NCBI GenBank assembly: GCA_945862005.1
Contig: CAMAWQ010000004.1
Location: 1-45,526 of the forward strand
Length of the DNA stretch: 45,526 nucleotides
From: Hylemonella gracilis
GTDB lineage: Bacteria; Pseudomonadota; Gammaproteobacteria; Burkholderiales; Burkholderiaceae_C
Direction: 5' to 3'
In this document: positions 1 to 9,106 of the stretch, piece after piece
Layout of the letters: every line of letters begins with the position of its first letter
Numbering within the stretch: position 1 is the first letter of the stretch
Translations under genes and position numbers: made by a program
Notes under the pieces: generated by a model
Databases searched by the model: none
What the model was told of the DNA's origin: nothing
Seen by the model: the letters and a program-made list of their open reading frames with translations, nothing else

Positions 1-714
1 GCCGCGCACGGTGGTGACCTTGCGCATCTTGGCCATGGCAGCCAGCCCGCCGGTCAGCTTGCCGATGACTTTTTCTTTGTGGCCGCGCAGCTTGTCGATG
101 TTGACCACCGGCTTGCCGAAATCCACGCCCAGGTCGGCCATGTGGCTGACCTCGTCCATCACAGCCGCCACATGGAGCAGCGCCTTGGAAGGTATGCAAC
201 CTACGTTAAGACACACGCCGCCCAGGGTGGCATAGCGCTCCACCACGATGACCTTAAGGCCCAGATCCGCCGCGCGGAAAGCCGCCGAATAACCGCCAGG
301 GCCACCACCTAGAACCACGAGGTCGCAGTCCAGATCGGCAGAGCCGCCAAAGCTGGCAGCGGCAGGTGCATTAGCAGTTGCGCCCACCGCAGAGATTGAG
401 GTAGGTGCAGGAGCTACAGATGGTGCAGCCGAAGGTTCAGCGTTTTGAGCTGGTTTATCGCCAGATGCATGTGCACCTTCCGCCTCCAACATCAACACCA
501 CAGAGCCTTCTTTGACCTTGTCACCCAACTTGACCTTGATCTCTTTGATCACACCGCCTTGGCTCGCCGGAATCTCCATGGAGGCCTTGTCGGACTCCAC
601 GGTGATCAAGCTTTGCTCGGGTTTGATGGTGTCGCCCACCTTCACCAGCAACTCAATCACCGACACCTCGGCAAAGTCGCCAATGTCCGGAACCTTAATT
701 TCAATAACTGACAT
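1..714 (-). CDS. lpdA: Dihydrolipoyl dehydrogenase (E3) with N-terminal lipoyl domain, partial
   Basis: E3 of the pyruvate dehydrogenase complex reoxidises dihydrolipoyl groups with FAD and NAD+. The first 238 residues are present; the frame is open to the left edge, so the C-terminal part is outside. Residues 1-80 form a biotinyl/lipoyl domain with the lipoylated lysine at K43 in ESDKASMEI. An Ala/Pro-rich linker follows, then the FAD-binding Rossmann motif [10 protein letters not shown] and the redox disulfide CLNVGC (C168, C173). A Shine-Dalgarno AAAGGA overlaps the aceF stop codon and supports the ATG at 714. Only 10 bases separate it from aceF, so it is the third gene of aceE-aceF-lpdA. 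A lipoyl domain on E3 is known in betaproteobacteria and Neisseria, which fits the taxonomic reading. Confidence 0.95.
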   Translation of the reverse strand, partial: MSVIEIKVPDIGDFAEVSVIELLVKVGDTIKPEQSLITVESDKASMEIPASQGGVIKEIKVKLGDKVKEGSVVLMLEAEGAHASGDKPAQNAEPSAAPSVAPAPTSISAVGATANAPAAASFGGSADLDCDLVVLGGGPGGYSAAFRAADLGLKVIVVERYATLGGVCLNVGCIPSKALLHVAAVMDEVSHMADLGVDFGKPVVNIDKLRGHKEKVIGKLTGGLAAMAKMRKVTTVRG

Positions 715-724
715 GGGGTTTCCT

Positions 725-2083
725 TTACAGCATCACGCGGCGGAAATCGCCCAGCACCTGACCCAAATACGCATTGAAGCGTGCGGCAGCCGCACCATCA
801 ATCACGCGGTGGTCATAACTTAAGGACAGCGGCAGCGACAGCCGTGGCGCAAACTCTTTGCCATTCCACACCGGCTCCATGAAGGACTTGCTCAAGCCCA
901 AAATAGCCACTTCAGGCGCGTTGATGATGGGGTGGAAAAACCGCCCCCCAATACCCCCTAAAGACGAGATTGAGAAGGTGCCGCCAGTCATTTCGGCCGG
1001 AGACAACTTGCCGTCTCGTGCTTTTTTAGACAGTTCGGCCAAGTCTTGGGAAATTTGCAAAATACCTTTTTGGTCGGCGTTTTTGAGCACAGGCACCACC
1101 AAACCGTTGGGCGTATCGGCGGCAAAGCCAATGTGGAAGTACTTTTTGTAGACCAGTTGATCTCCGTCGAGGGAGGTATTGAAGTCTGGAAACTTTTTCA
1201 GGGCGGCCACGCAGGCTTTGATCACAAAAGCCAGCATGGTCACCTTGATGCCGGATTTTTCGTTTTCTTTATTGAGCTGAACACGCAAGGCTTCCAGCTC
1301 AGTGATATCGGCGATGTCGTGGTTGGTGACATGCGGAATCATCACCCAGTTGCGGTGCAAATTGGCGCCACTGATTTTTTTGATGCGGGATAAATCTTGG
1401 CGCTCGACTTCGCCAAACTTTGCAAAATCCACTTTAGGCCAAGGCAACAGGTTAAGCCCTGAACCCCCTGAAGCGCCTGAAGCGCCAACGGATGCAGCGC
1501 CCATACTGCTGGTGCATGCACTACCCGCCATGACAGATTTGGTGAAGTTTTTGATGTCGTCTTCAGTAATTCGACCCTTGTGGCCCGAGCCTTTGAGCTC
1601 GTCCAAAGGCACACCCAACTCGCGTGCAAACTTGCGCACCGAGGGAGATGCGTGCGGTAACGCGCCTTTGGTAACCATAGGATCGTGAGCAGGCAAAGCG
1701 GCTTTGGACGCGGAGGCTGTGGCCACAGCTGGAGCCGATGCAGCAACAGCTGCAACAGCAGGAGCCACAGGGGCGGGTTGGGCTGCAGCTGATTGAGCTG
1801 GGGCTGGGGCAGCAGCAGTTGCTGGAGCCTCAGCGGCCACACTTGCTTGCGAATCCAGCATCAACACCACAGAGCCTTCTTTGACCTTGTCGCCCAGCTT
1901 GATCTTGAGCTCTTTGACCACACCCGCGTGGCTAGACGGAATTTCCATAGAGGCCTTGTCAGACTCCACGGTAATCAGGGACTGCTCGGCTTTGACCGTA
2001 TCACCCGGCTTTACCAAGAGCTCAATCACCGACACCTCGGCAAAATCTCCGATGTCGGGCACTTTGATTTCAATAATGGCCAT
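725..2083 (-). CDS. aceF: Pyruvate dehydrogenase E2, dihydrolipoyl acetyltransferase
   Basis: E2 transfers the acetyl group from lipoamide to CoA and forms the core of the complex. The 452 residues contain one lipoyl domain (1-80, K43), a long Ala/Pro/Gln linker (about 83-135), a peripheral subunit-binding domain (about 143-180, [15 protein letters not shown]) and the acetyltransferase domain (about 215-452). The catalytic motif SYDHRVIDG is near the C-terminus, with its His at 425. E. coli AceF has three lipoyl domains; here there is one, with a second carried by E3. AGGA lies 8 bases before the ATG, and the gap from aceE is 27 bases. A short Gly/Ala/Ser stretch at about 185-210 looks like a second linker. 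Confidence 0.97.
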   Translation of the reverse strand: MAIIEIKVPDIGDFAEVSVIELLVKPGDTVKAEQSLITVESDKASMEIPSSHAGVVKELKIKLGDKVKEGSVVLMLDSQASVAAEAPATAAAPAPAQSAAAQPAPVAPAVAAVAASAPAVATASASKAALPAHDPMVTKGALPHASPSVRKFARELGVPLDELKGSGHKGRITEDDIKNFTKSVMAGSACTSSMGAASVGASGASGGSGLNLLPWPKVDFAKFGEVERQDLSRIKKISGANLHRNWVMIPHVTNHDIADITELEALRVQLNKENEKSGIKVTMLAFVIKACVAALKKFPDFNTSLDGDQLVYKKYFHIGFAADTPNGLVVPVLKNADQKGILQISQDLAELSKKARDGKLSPAEMTGGTFSISSLGGIGGRFFHPIINAPEVAILGLSKSFMEPVWNGKEFAPRLSLPLSLSYDHRVIDGAAAARFNAYLGQVLGDFRRVML

Positions 2084-2110
2084 ATCTGGTTTCCTGAGGT
2101 TGACGCCGCT

Positions 2111-4858
2111 TCAGGCGAGCAATGGGTTGATTTTGTCGGCCTTGATGCCGTATTTGGCTATCGCCTCTGCCGCCTTCGCGACAGGGATCACGCCGTCTTC
2201 GGCCAGCGCCTTGAGGGCGGCCACCACAATGTAATGACGGTTCACCTCAAAGTGCTCGCGCAATTTGCTGCGGAAGTCGCTGCGGCCAAAACCATCGGTG
2301 CCCAGCACTTTGTAGCTGCGCCCTTTGGGAATAAAGGGGCGGATTTGCTCCACATAGGCTTTGATGTAGTCGGTTGAGGCCACCACCGGCCCTCCAAACG
2401 GCTCGAGTTGCTGGGACACAAAAGACACTTTGGCGGCTTGTGTGGGGTGCAGCAGGTTCCAACGCTCGCAGGCTTGGCCGTCACGGCCCAACTCATTAAA
2501 GCTGGGGCAGCTCCACACATTGGCCGCCACGCCCCACTCGTCTTGCAACAGCTGACGCGCCGCCATAGATTCGCGCAAGATGGTGCCAGAGCCTAACAAG
2601 TTGACAGTAGGCGGCGCAGACTTGGCAGCACCTTTTCCCTTGCCAGCTTTAGCTGTGCCCTGTTCAGCCGCTTCCAACAGGTACATGCCCTTGATGATTT
2701 GTTCCTCGGTGCCGGGTTGCAAACCGGGCATGGGGTAGTTTTCGTTCAGCAGGGTGATGTAATAAAACACGTTTTCTTGGCGCTCCACCATCCGCTTAAG
2801 ACCGTGCTGCATGATCACTGCTACTTCGTGGGCAAAGCTGGGGTCGTAACTCACACAGTTGGGAATGGTGCTGGCCAACACGTGGCTGTGGCCATCTTCG
2901 TGCTGCAAGCCTTCGCCATTGAGTGTGGTGCGGCCAGATGTGCCGCCCAGTAAAAAGCCGCGCGCTTGCATATCGCCTGCAGCCCAAGCCAGATCGCCAA
3001 CGCGCTGCAAGCCGAACATGGAGTAATAAATATAAAAGGGCACCATGATGCGGTTGCTGGTACTGTAAGAGGTGGCCGCCGCAATCCAGCTGCTCATGCC
3101 GCCTGCTTCGTTGATGCCCTCTTGCAGAATTTGACCGGCTTTGTCCTCTTTGTAGTACATGACCTGGTCTTTATCCACCGGGGTGTACAACTGCCCTTGT
3201 GGGTTGTAAATACCCACCTGACGAAACAAACCTTCCATACCAAAGGTTCGGGCCTCGTCCACCAAAATGGGCACCACCCGTGGGCCTACTTGCGCGTCAC
3301 GCAGCAAGATGGTCAGAAAGCGCACATAGGCTTGGGTGGTGGAAATTTCGCGCCCTTCAGTGGTGGGCTCCATGACCGCTTTAAACACCTCTAGGTCGGG
3401 TACCTGCAACAGCTCGTCAGCCTTGGTGCGGCGCTTGGGCAGATAGCCGCCCAGCGCTTTGCGGTGCTCGTGCAGGTATTTCATTTCTGGCGTGTCGTCC
3501 GCCGGTTTGTAAAACGGAAGCTTGTCGAGCTGGTCGTCAGGCACCGGAATATTGAAACGGTCCCTAAAAATACGAATGTCGTCGCTGGTGAGCTTTTTGG
3601 TTTGGTGGGCGGTGTTTTTGCCCTCACCGCTCTTGCCCATACCAAAACCTTTCACGGTTTTAATCAACAACACGGTGGGTTGACCTTGATGGTTCACCGC
3701 CTGGTGATAAGCCGCATACACCTTTTGAGGATCGTGGCCGCCGCGCTGCAGACGCCAAATATCGTCGTCGCTCATGTGGGACACCATCTCGAGCGTCTTG
3801 GGGTTCTTGCCAAAGAAATGTTGCCGCACATAGGCGCCGTCATTGGCTTTAAAAGCTTGGTAGTCACCATCTACGGTGTCCATCATCAGCTTGCGCAGGT
3901 GGCCTTCTTTGTCGCGCGCCAGCAAGGGCTCCCAGTTGCTGCCCCACAGCAGCTTGATGACGTTCCAGCCTGCGCCACGGAACTCGCCTTCCAGCTCTTG
4001 GATAATTTTGCCGTTGCCACGCACCGGGCCGTCCAAACGCTGCAAATTGCAGTTGATGACAAAAATCAAGTTGTCTAAATTCTCCCGGGCGGCCAAGCCA
4101 ATTGCGCCCAAGCTTTCCACTTCGTCCATCTCGCCGTCGCCACAAAACACCCATACCTTGCGGTTTTCGGTGTTGGCAATGCCGCGGGCGTGAAGATATT
4201 TAAGGAATCGTGCTTGGTAAATGGCCATCAAGGGGCCTAGGCCCATAGACACGGTTGGAAACTGCCAAAACTCGGGCATGAGTTTGGGGTGGGGGTAGCT
4301 GGAAATACCTTTGCCATCGACTTCTTGACGGAAATTGAGCAGATGCTCCTCGGTCAAGCGGCCTTCTAAATAAGCGCGGGCATAGACACCTGGAGAACTA
4401 TGACCTTGTATGTACAGGCAGTCACCGCCATGGTGTTCGCTTTCAGCATGCCAAAAATGGTTAAAGCCTGCGCCAAACATATTGGCTAGCGATGCAAAAG
4501 AACTGATGTGCCCGCCCAAATCACCACCATCTGGCGGGTTGTGCTTATTGGCCTTAACGACCATAGCCATGGCGTTCCAACGCATATAGGCGCGCAGCCG
4601 CTCTTCAATTTCTAAATTACCGGGGCAACGAGCTTCTTGGTCTGTCTCGATAGTGTTGACATAACCTGTGGTTGCAGAAAACGGCATGTCAATGCTGTGT
4701 TCTCGCGCATGCTCCAAGAGCTGCTCTATTAAGAAGTGGGCGCGCTCTGGGCCCTCTTGCTCAATGACCGCACTGAGGGCGTCCAGCCACTCACGGGTTT
4801 CTTGGCTGTCTTGATCGTTGGCGCTGGAACCTAACACGTGGTTTGGCAGTGCGGACAT
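2111..4858 (-). CDS. aceE: Pyruvate dehydrogenase E1, homodimeric type
   Basis: This thiamine diphosphate enzyme decarboxylates pyruvate and acetylates the E2 lipoyl group. The predicted length is 915 residues, close to the roughly 890 of homodimeric E1 proteins. Recognisable stretches include the N-terminal ETREWLDALSAVIEQEG, the ThDP-binding region with GDGEMDE followed by NCNLQRLDGPVRGN, and the C-terminal domain with GTDGFGRSD. An upstream ATG at 4933 exists in frame, but the ATG at 4858 has a strong GAGGAGA ribosome site just ahead and yields the family-typical start MSALPNHVLG, so it is preferred. It is the first gene of the operon. The 215-base divergent region before it, shared with the sensor kinase gene, carries palindromic elements. 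Confidence 0.97.
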   Translation of the reverse strand: MSALPNHVLGSSANDQDSQETREWLDALSAVIEQEGPERAHFLIEQLLEHAREHSIDMPFSATTGYVNTIETDQEARCPGNLEIEERLRAYMRWNAMAMVVKANKHNPPDGGDLGGHISSFASLANMFGAGFNHFWHAESEHHGGDCLYIQGHSSPGVYARAYLEGRLTEEHLLNFRQEVDGKGISSYPHPKLMPEFWQFPTVSMGLGPLMAIYQARFLKYLHARGIANTENRKVWVFCGDGEMDEVESLGAIGLAARENLDNLIFVINCNLQRLDGPVRGNGKIIQELEGEFRGAGWNVIKLLWGSNWEPLLARDKEGHLRKLMMDTVDGDYQAFKANDGAYVRQHFFGKNPKTLEMVSHMSDDDIWRLQRGGHDPQKVYAAYHQAVNHQGQPTVLLIKTVKGFGMGKSGEGKNTAHQTKKLTSDDIRIFRDRFNIPVPDDQLDKLPFYKPADDTPEMKYLHEHRKALGGYLPKRRTKADELLQVPDLEVFKAVMEPTTEGREISTTQAYVRFLTILLRDAQVGPRVVPILVDEARTFGMEGLFRQVGIYNPQGQLYTPVDKDQVMYYKEDKAGQILQEGINEAGGMSSWIAAATSYSTSNRIMVPFYIYYSMFGLQRVGDLAWAAGDMQARGFLLGGTSGRTTLNGEGLQHEDGHSHVLASTIPNCVSYDPSFAHEVAVIMQHGLKRMVERQENVFYYITLLNENYPMPGLQPGTEEQIIKGMYLLEAAEQGTAKAGKGKGAAKSAPPTVNLLGSGTILRESMAARQLLQDEWGVAANVWSCPSFNELGRDGQACERWNLLHPTQAAKVSFVSQQLEPFGGPVVASTDYIKAYVEQIRPFIPKGRSYKVLGTDGFGRSDFRSKLREHFEVNRHYIVVAALKALAEDGVIPVAKAAEAIAKYGIKADKINPLLA

Positions 4859-5073
4859 AGACGTCTCCTCAGTTTTGGTTTTGCTTCGTATATTGACCGT
4901 GTTAAGGATGCACGATAAGTGTGTCATACCCAACTGGCGCCAAGTTTCGCATATATTTTTTTAAATTTCAAATTACGCTTATTAGTTTCAACATATGAAA
5001 TAAAAGCTTGTATTTAGAAGCCCATGCACTCAACCTCACGTATATTGGCAACTCCTTAAGTAACTAAAACACC
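4859..5073. promoter_or_regulatory. Divergent intergenic region between aceE and the sensor kinase
   Basis: This 215-base AT-rich region must hold promoters for both the pyruvate dehydrogenase operon and the kinase-regulator operon. Two dyads are visible. One is AACTGGCGCCAAGTT (4932-4946, an imperfect palindrome around a perfect TGGCGCCA). The other is TTTCA-acata-TGAAA (4986-5000). A related unit GTTTC-N1/2-CATAT occurs at 4944-4954 and 4985-4996, 41 bases apart, about four helical turns. These are candidate binding sites for the adjacent FixJ/LuxR-type regulator, but that is inference. No convincing consensus sigma-70 promoter could be picked by eye. Confidence 0.5.
4864..4870 (-). promoter_or_regulatory. 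Ribosome binding site deciding the aceE start
   Basis: GAGGAGA on the minus strand lies 5 bases before the ATG at 4858. The alternative in-frame ATG at 4933 has no comparable site, so the 915-residue product is preferred. Confidence 0.8.
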
Positions 5074-7629
5074 ATGACCCACGGGCTCCCCAAATTTCAG
5101 TCTTGGCTGAAGCGGCAGTACCTAGTATCCCGCTTCAAAGCGTGGTGGAACCGCCAAACGCCCTATCGGCAAGATCGTTTTGCCATGCTCGCGCCTTTGG
5201 CTGCGGTGCTGTTGTTTTTGGCAGCCATCGTCTCGGTGTTCACCTACCTAAGGCTAGAAGAAATAGAACGTGAAAAAGATGCCCTTCGCAGCGATGTGGA
5301 ATATGCCCAGCAGCGGCTGCGAATGCGCCTGATGGAGCGGCAAGAACAGTTCATGCGCATGGCTCGCGAGATGTCGAGTGGCGATATGGACTTAAAAGAA
5401 TTTCAACTCCGCTCCGAAACGCTCATCTCTCAATACCCCGAGCTTTACAGCATCAACTGGGTGGACGATAAAAAGTTGGTGCGCTCCAGCCTCTTTAGTC
5501 CCGCTCTACCCTTAAATTGGGACCATCTTGAGGGCGAATTGCTTCAGCCCCCAGAGGCATTGCAAAACTTCAACCTTGCCAAAAGCCTGGAGCAACCGGT
5601 GTACTCTCAGCGCGCGGTGGCCGACAACGGCAGTGCGCCGCTGGAATTGCAAATTCCCCTCAGGCGCCGCAACCTTTTTCTAGGGACGCTGCTGGTGGAG
5701 TACTCGGTAGACGGCTTGCTGCGCTACGGTGTACCGGCTGAAGTGTCTGCCCGTTATGCCTTTACCTTGCACAGCGCCGATGGCATCCAATTAGCAGGTA
5801 GCCGTCTGCCTTCGCGCAGCACAGCAGCCAACTTGTTGCCTTGGGCATCCAACGCCAACATTTTTGAAGTGCCCGTTTCCCCTGTGGGTACGGGCCTGCT
5901 GCTGCGGGCAAGGGCGTACCGTACTTCTTTGGGCGTCATTGGCAGCGGTATGTTCTGGGTGGTGGTGGGCCTCAGCGGCATCACCGCCTGGATGCTGATT
6001 GGCAACTGGCGGCACACACGACGGCGACTGCAAGCCCAACAGGCTTTGGTGGTGGAAACCAACTTCAGGCGCGCTATGGAAAACTCCATGCCCACCGGCA
6101 TGCGCGCTTTGGACTTGCAAGGGCGCATCACCTACGTCAATGCCGCGTTTTGCCAGATGACCGGCTGGAGCGAGAGTGAGCTGGTGGGAGTTACCGCACC
6201 TTTCCCGTATTGGCCGCATGAAGACATCGACTACCTGACTGTGCGTTTGGAAGATGAACTTAAAGGTCGCATCTCCCCGGGCGGCTTTCAAATTAGGGTG
6301 AAACGCAAAAACCACAGTATTTTTGATGCGCGTATTTACATTTCGCCGCTCATTGACGCCCGCGGCCAACAAACCGGCTGGATGACCTCGATGACCGACA
6401 TCACCGAGCCCAACCGGATTCGGGAGCAGTTGTCGGAATCTTACGAGCGGTTCACCACGGTACTGGAAGCTTTGGACTCATCCGTCTCCGTAGTGCCCTT
6501 GGGCACCGATGAACTGCTGTTTGCCAACAAAATGTACCGGCTGTGGTTCCACGACCAAACCACTGGCCACAAAAAATTGGCCGCCAGCAAAACCGAGTCG
6601 CCGCAACTCACCCTGCTGGACGCCCAAGACAGTGTGGACATCTTGGCGGGCATGCCAACGTCCACCATGACCGAAGCTGACGCCGAAAACGCGGAAATTT
6701 ATATAGACGAACTGCAAAAGTGGCTGGAGGTGCGCTCCCGCTACCTGACTTGGGTGGACGGCCGCTTGGCTCAAATGATCATTGGCACCGACATCACCAC
6801 TCGCAGGCGGGCTGAAGAAGAAGCCGCCGAACAGGCCGAGCGCGCCCAAAATGCCAGCAGACTGATCACCATGGGCGAAATGGCCTCCAGCGTGGCGCAC
6901 GAGTTGAACCAGCCGCTCACTGCCATCAACAACTACTGTACGGGCATGTTGTCGCGCATCCGCTCAGGCAACATCAATACCGACGACCTGATTGGCGCCC
7001 TAGATAAAACCGCCCGCCAGGCGCAGCGGGCGGGGCAAATCATTCAGCGCATTCGGGCATTTGTAAAACGCAGTGAACCCAATCGCACCCTGACTGAGGT
7101 TTCCAGCATGGTGGAAGAAGCCATGGAGCTCATGGGCATTGAGCTGCGACGCCATAACGTGAAACTCAATACTTCCTTTGCGCGTGTGCCACGGTTGTTG
7201 GTGGACCCTATTTTGATTGAGCAAGTGCTGGTTAATCTACTCAAAAACTCTGCCGAATCCATAGTGCAGGCGCAAAAGCCCCTGGACCAAAGGCGCATCG
7301 AGCTGCGTGTGTTTCCTGGTTTGGCCGACGGACAGGCCGTGGTGGAGTTTGAAGTGCAAGACACCGGCACCGGTATTTCGGCTGAGGTGCAAGAGAAATT
7401 GTTTGACGCCTTTCACACCACCAAGGTCAACGGTTTGGGCATAGGGCTGAATTTATGCCGCTCCATTGTGGAATCTCACCGGGGCCGGATGAAGGCCGAG
7501 AACCTCTACAATGGTTTGGAAATTAAGGGCTGTAGGTTCAGTTTTTGGATTCCGGTCACAGAAGCGCCCCCTACAAGAGACTTGCCCCCAACCCTGGCCA
7601 ATCCTAAAAATTCACAGGTCACCGCATGA
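5074..7629 (+). CDS. PAS-domain sensor histidine kinase
   Basis: A membrane sensor kinase of 851 residues. Transmembrane segments lie at about 37-59 and 286-312 and enclose a periplasmic domain of about 225 residues. Cytoplasmic PAS domains follow at about 325-445 (MRALDLQGRITYVNAAFCQMTGWSE) and, less clearly, 455-575. The kinase core has the H-box VAHELNQPLTAI with phospho-accepting His609, the N-box NLLKNSAES, DTGTGIS and GLGIGLNL. The architecture resembles DctS/FixL-type kinases. Its stop overlaps the start of the response regulator by four bases (ATGA), so the two form one signalling pair. It is divergent from aceE, which suggests, but does not prove, control of pyruvate dehydrogenase or carbon flux. 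No strong ribosome site precedes the ATG. Confidence 0.92.
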   Translation: MTHGLPKFQSWLKRQYLVSRFKAWWNRQTPYRQDRFAMLAPLAAVLLFLAAIVSVFTYLRLEEIEREKDALRSDVEYAQQRLRMRLMERQEQFMRMAREMSSGDMDLKEFQLRSETLISQYPELYSINWVDDKKLVRSSLFSPALPLNWDHLEGELLQPPEALQNFNLAKSLEQPVYSQRAVADNGSAPLELQIPLRRRNLFLGTLLVEYSVDGLLRYGVPAEVSARYAFTLHSADGIQLAGSRLPSRSTAANLLPWASNANIFEVPVSPVGTGLLLRARAYRTSLGVIGSGMFWVVVGLSGITAWMLIGNWRHTRRRLQAQQALVVETNFRRAMENSMPTGMRALDLQGRITYVNAAFCQMTGWSESELVGVTAPFPYWPHEDIDYLTVRLEDELKGRISPGGFQIRVKRKNHSIFDARIYISPLIDARGQQTGWMTSMTDITEPNRIREQLSESYERFTTVLEALDSSVSVVPLGTDELLFANKMYRLWFHDQTTGHKKLAASKTESPQLTLLDAQDSVDILAGMPTSTMTEADAENAEIYIDELQKWLEVRSRYLTWVDGRLAQMIIGTDITTRRRAEEEAAEQAERAQNASRLITMGEMASSVAHELNQPLTAINNYCTGMLSRIRSGNINTDDLIGALDKTARQAQRAGQIIQRIRAFVKRSEPNRTLTEVSSMVEEAMELMGIELRRHNVKLNTSFARVPRLLVDPILIEQVLVNLLKNSAESIVQAQKPLDQRRIELRVFPGLADGQAVVEFEVQDTGTGISAEVQEKLFDAFHTTKVNGLGIGLNLCRSIVESHRGRMKAENLYNGLEIKGCRFSFWIPVTEAPPTRDLPPTLANPKNSQVTA

Positions 7630-8249
7630 GTTTGATTCCCAAAAAAGGCACCGTGTACGTGGTGGACGACGACGAAGCCGTTCGCGATTCTCTTCAATGG
7701 TTATTGGAAGGCAAGGACTACCGCGTTCGTTGCTTTGAATCCGCCGAAGTGTTTCTAGAGCGCTACGATCCCAAAGAGGTGGCCTGCTTGATTGTAGATG
7801 TGCGCATGGAAGGCATGTCCGGGCTGGATTTGCAAAACCGCTTGGTCGAAAACCATTCCCCACTGCCCGTGGTGTTCATCACCGGCCATGGCGACGTGCC
7901 TATGGCCGTGGACACCATGAAAAAAGGGGCTATGGACTTTATTCAAAAGCCGTTTGATGAAGTCAAGTTGGTCACTCTGGTAGAGCGCATGCTGGACCAT
8001 GCCCGCCAAAGCTTCAGCGTGCACCAGCAGGCCGTCAACCGCGATGCCCTGCTCTCCAAGCTGACCATGCGCGAAACTCAAGTGCTCGAGCGCATTGTGG
8101 CGGGTCGCTTGAATAAGCAAATTGCCGACGACTTGGGCATCAGCATCAAGACCGTGGAGGCGCACCGCGCCAACATCATGGAAAAACTTAACGCCAACAC
8201 CGTTGCAGATTTGCTCAAAATTGCTCTGGGTCAAAACGCCACCGCATGA
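7626..8249 (+). CDS. FixJ/LuxR-family response regulator
   Basis: This 207-residue protein has a receiver domain (about 9-122) with acidic residues VDDDEAV, phospho-accepting D58 in [10 protein letters not shown], and the switch motif [15 protein letters not shown] follows before a LuxR-type helix-turn-helix (about 142-200) containing [14 protein letters not shown] and [15 protein letters not shown]. This is the FixJ/TtrR/DctR type of DNA-binding regulator. It overlaps the kinase by four bases upstream and folD by four bases downstream, so translation of the three is probably coupled. Likely targets are unknown; the adjacent dyads at 4932-5000 are candidates. Confidence 0.95.
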   Translation: MSLIPKKGTVYVVDDDEAVRDSLQWLLEGKDYRVRCFESAEVFLERYDPKEVACLIVDVRMEGMSGLDLQNRLVENHSPLPVVFITGHGDVPMAVDTMKKGAMDFIQKPFDEVKLVTLVERMLDHARQSFSVHQQAVNRDALLSKLTMRETQVLERIVAGRLNKQIADDLGISIKTVEAHRANIMEKLNANTVADLLKIALGQNATA

Positions 8250-9106
8250 CATCAGCCCAAGTCATTGATGGCGTTGCTCTCTCCAAGCAACTGCGTCAAC
8301 AGACCCGTGAGCGGGTCCAAACCCTCAAAAAACAAGGCATCACCCCCGGCTTGGCAGTCATTTTGGTGGGCGAAAACCAGGCGTCTCAGGTCTATGTGCG
8401 CAATAAAATCAAAGCTTGCGAAGACACTGGTTTTTATTCAATTCTTGAGCAATACCCCGCCACCCTGAGTGAATTTGAGCTGCTGCAACGCGTGCAAGCA
8501 CTCAATCTGGACGCATCCATTCATGGCATCTTGGTGCAGCTGCCGCTGCCTGAGCACATCGATGCGCAAAAGGTCATTGAAGCCATATCGCCCGCCAAAG
8601 ATGTCGATGGTTTTCACGTGGCCAGTGCGGGCGCACTCATGGTGGGCCAACCCGGCTTTTGGCCTTGCACCCCCTACGGTTGCATGAAAATGCTCGAATC
8701 CATTGGCTACACGCTGCGTGGCAAACATGCGGTGGTCATTGGGCGCTCCAACATTGTGGGCAAACCCATGGCGCTCATGCTGTTGCAGCAACATGCCACC
8801 GTGACCATTTGCCATAGTGCCACGGCTGATTTAGGCCAAATTACCCGCCAAGCAGATGTATTGATTGCCGCTGTGGGCAAACAAAATCTGGTCACCGCCG
8901 ATATGGTCAAACCCGGCGCCGTGGTCATAGACGTGGGCATGAACCGCAATGCCGAAGGCAAATTGTGTGGTGATGTGGACTACGAAGGCGTCAAACAAGT
9001 GGCCGGTTGGATCACCCCAGTTCCCGGCGGAGTAGGGCCCATGACCATCACCATGCTGCTCATGAACACCTTGGAGGCCGCTGAACATGCACTCCCCCAC
9101 GCCTGA
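8246..9106 (+). CDS. folD: Methylenetetrahydrofolate dehydrogenase / methenyl-THF cyclohydrolase
   Basis: A bifunctional cytosolic enzyme of one-carbon metabolism that interconverts 5,10-methylene-, 5,10-methenyl- and 10-formyl-THF using NADP(H). The 286-residue length is normal. Family signatures are the N-terminal [11 protein letters not shown], the substrate region [21 protein letters not shown], the NADP-binding [15 protein letters not shown], and the C-terminal [15 protein letters not shown]. The start overlaps the response-regulator stop as ATGA, and its 3' end overlaps prlC by 20 bases. Being coupled to a two-component system is unusual for folD and may simply reflect compact gene packing. 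Confidence 0.97.
   Translation: MTSAQVIDGVALSKQLRQQTRERVQTLKKQGITPGLAVILVGENQASQVYVRNKIKACEDTGFYSILEQYPATLSEFELLQRVQALNLDASIHGILVQLPLPEHIDAQKVIEAISPAKDVDGFHVASAGALMVGQPGFWPCTPYGCMKMLESIGYTLRGKHAVVIGRSNIVGKPMALMLLQQHATVTICHSATADLGQITRQADVLIAAVGKQNLVTADMVKPGAVVIDVGMNRNAEGKLCGDVDYEGVKQVAGWITPVPGGVGPMTITMLLMNTLEAAEHALPHA

Noticed and set aside
4859-4933. N-terminal extension of AceE from the ATG at 4933
   Set aside because: No ribosome site, atypical sequence, and a strong GAGGAGA site precedes the ATG at 4858.
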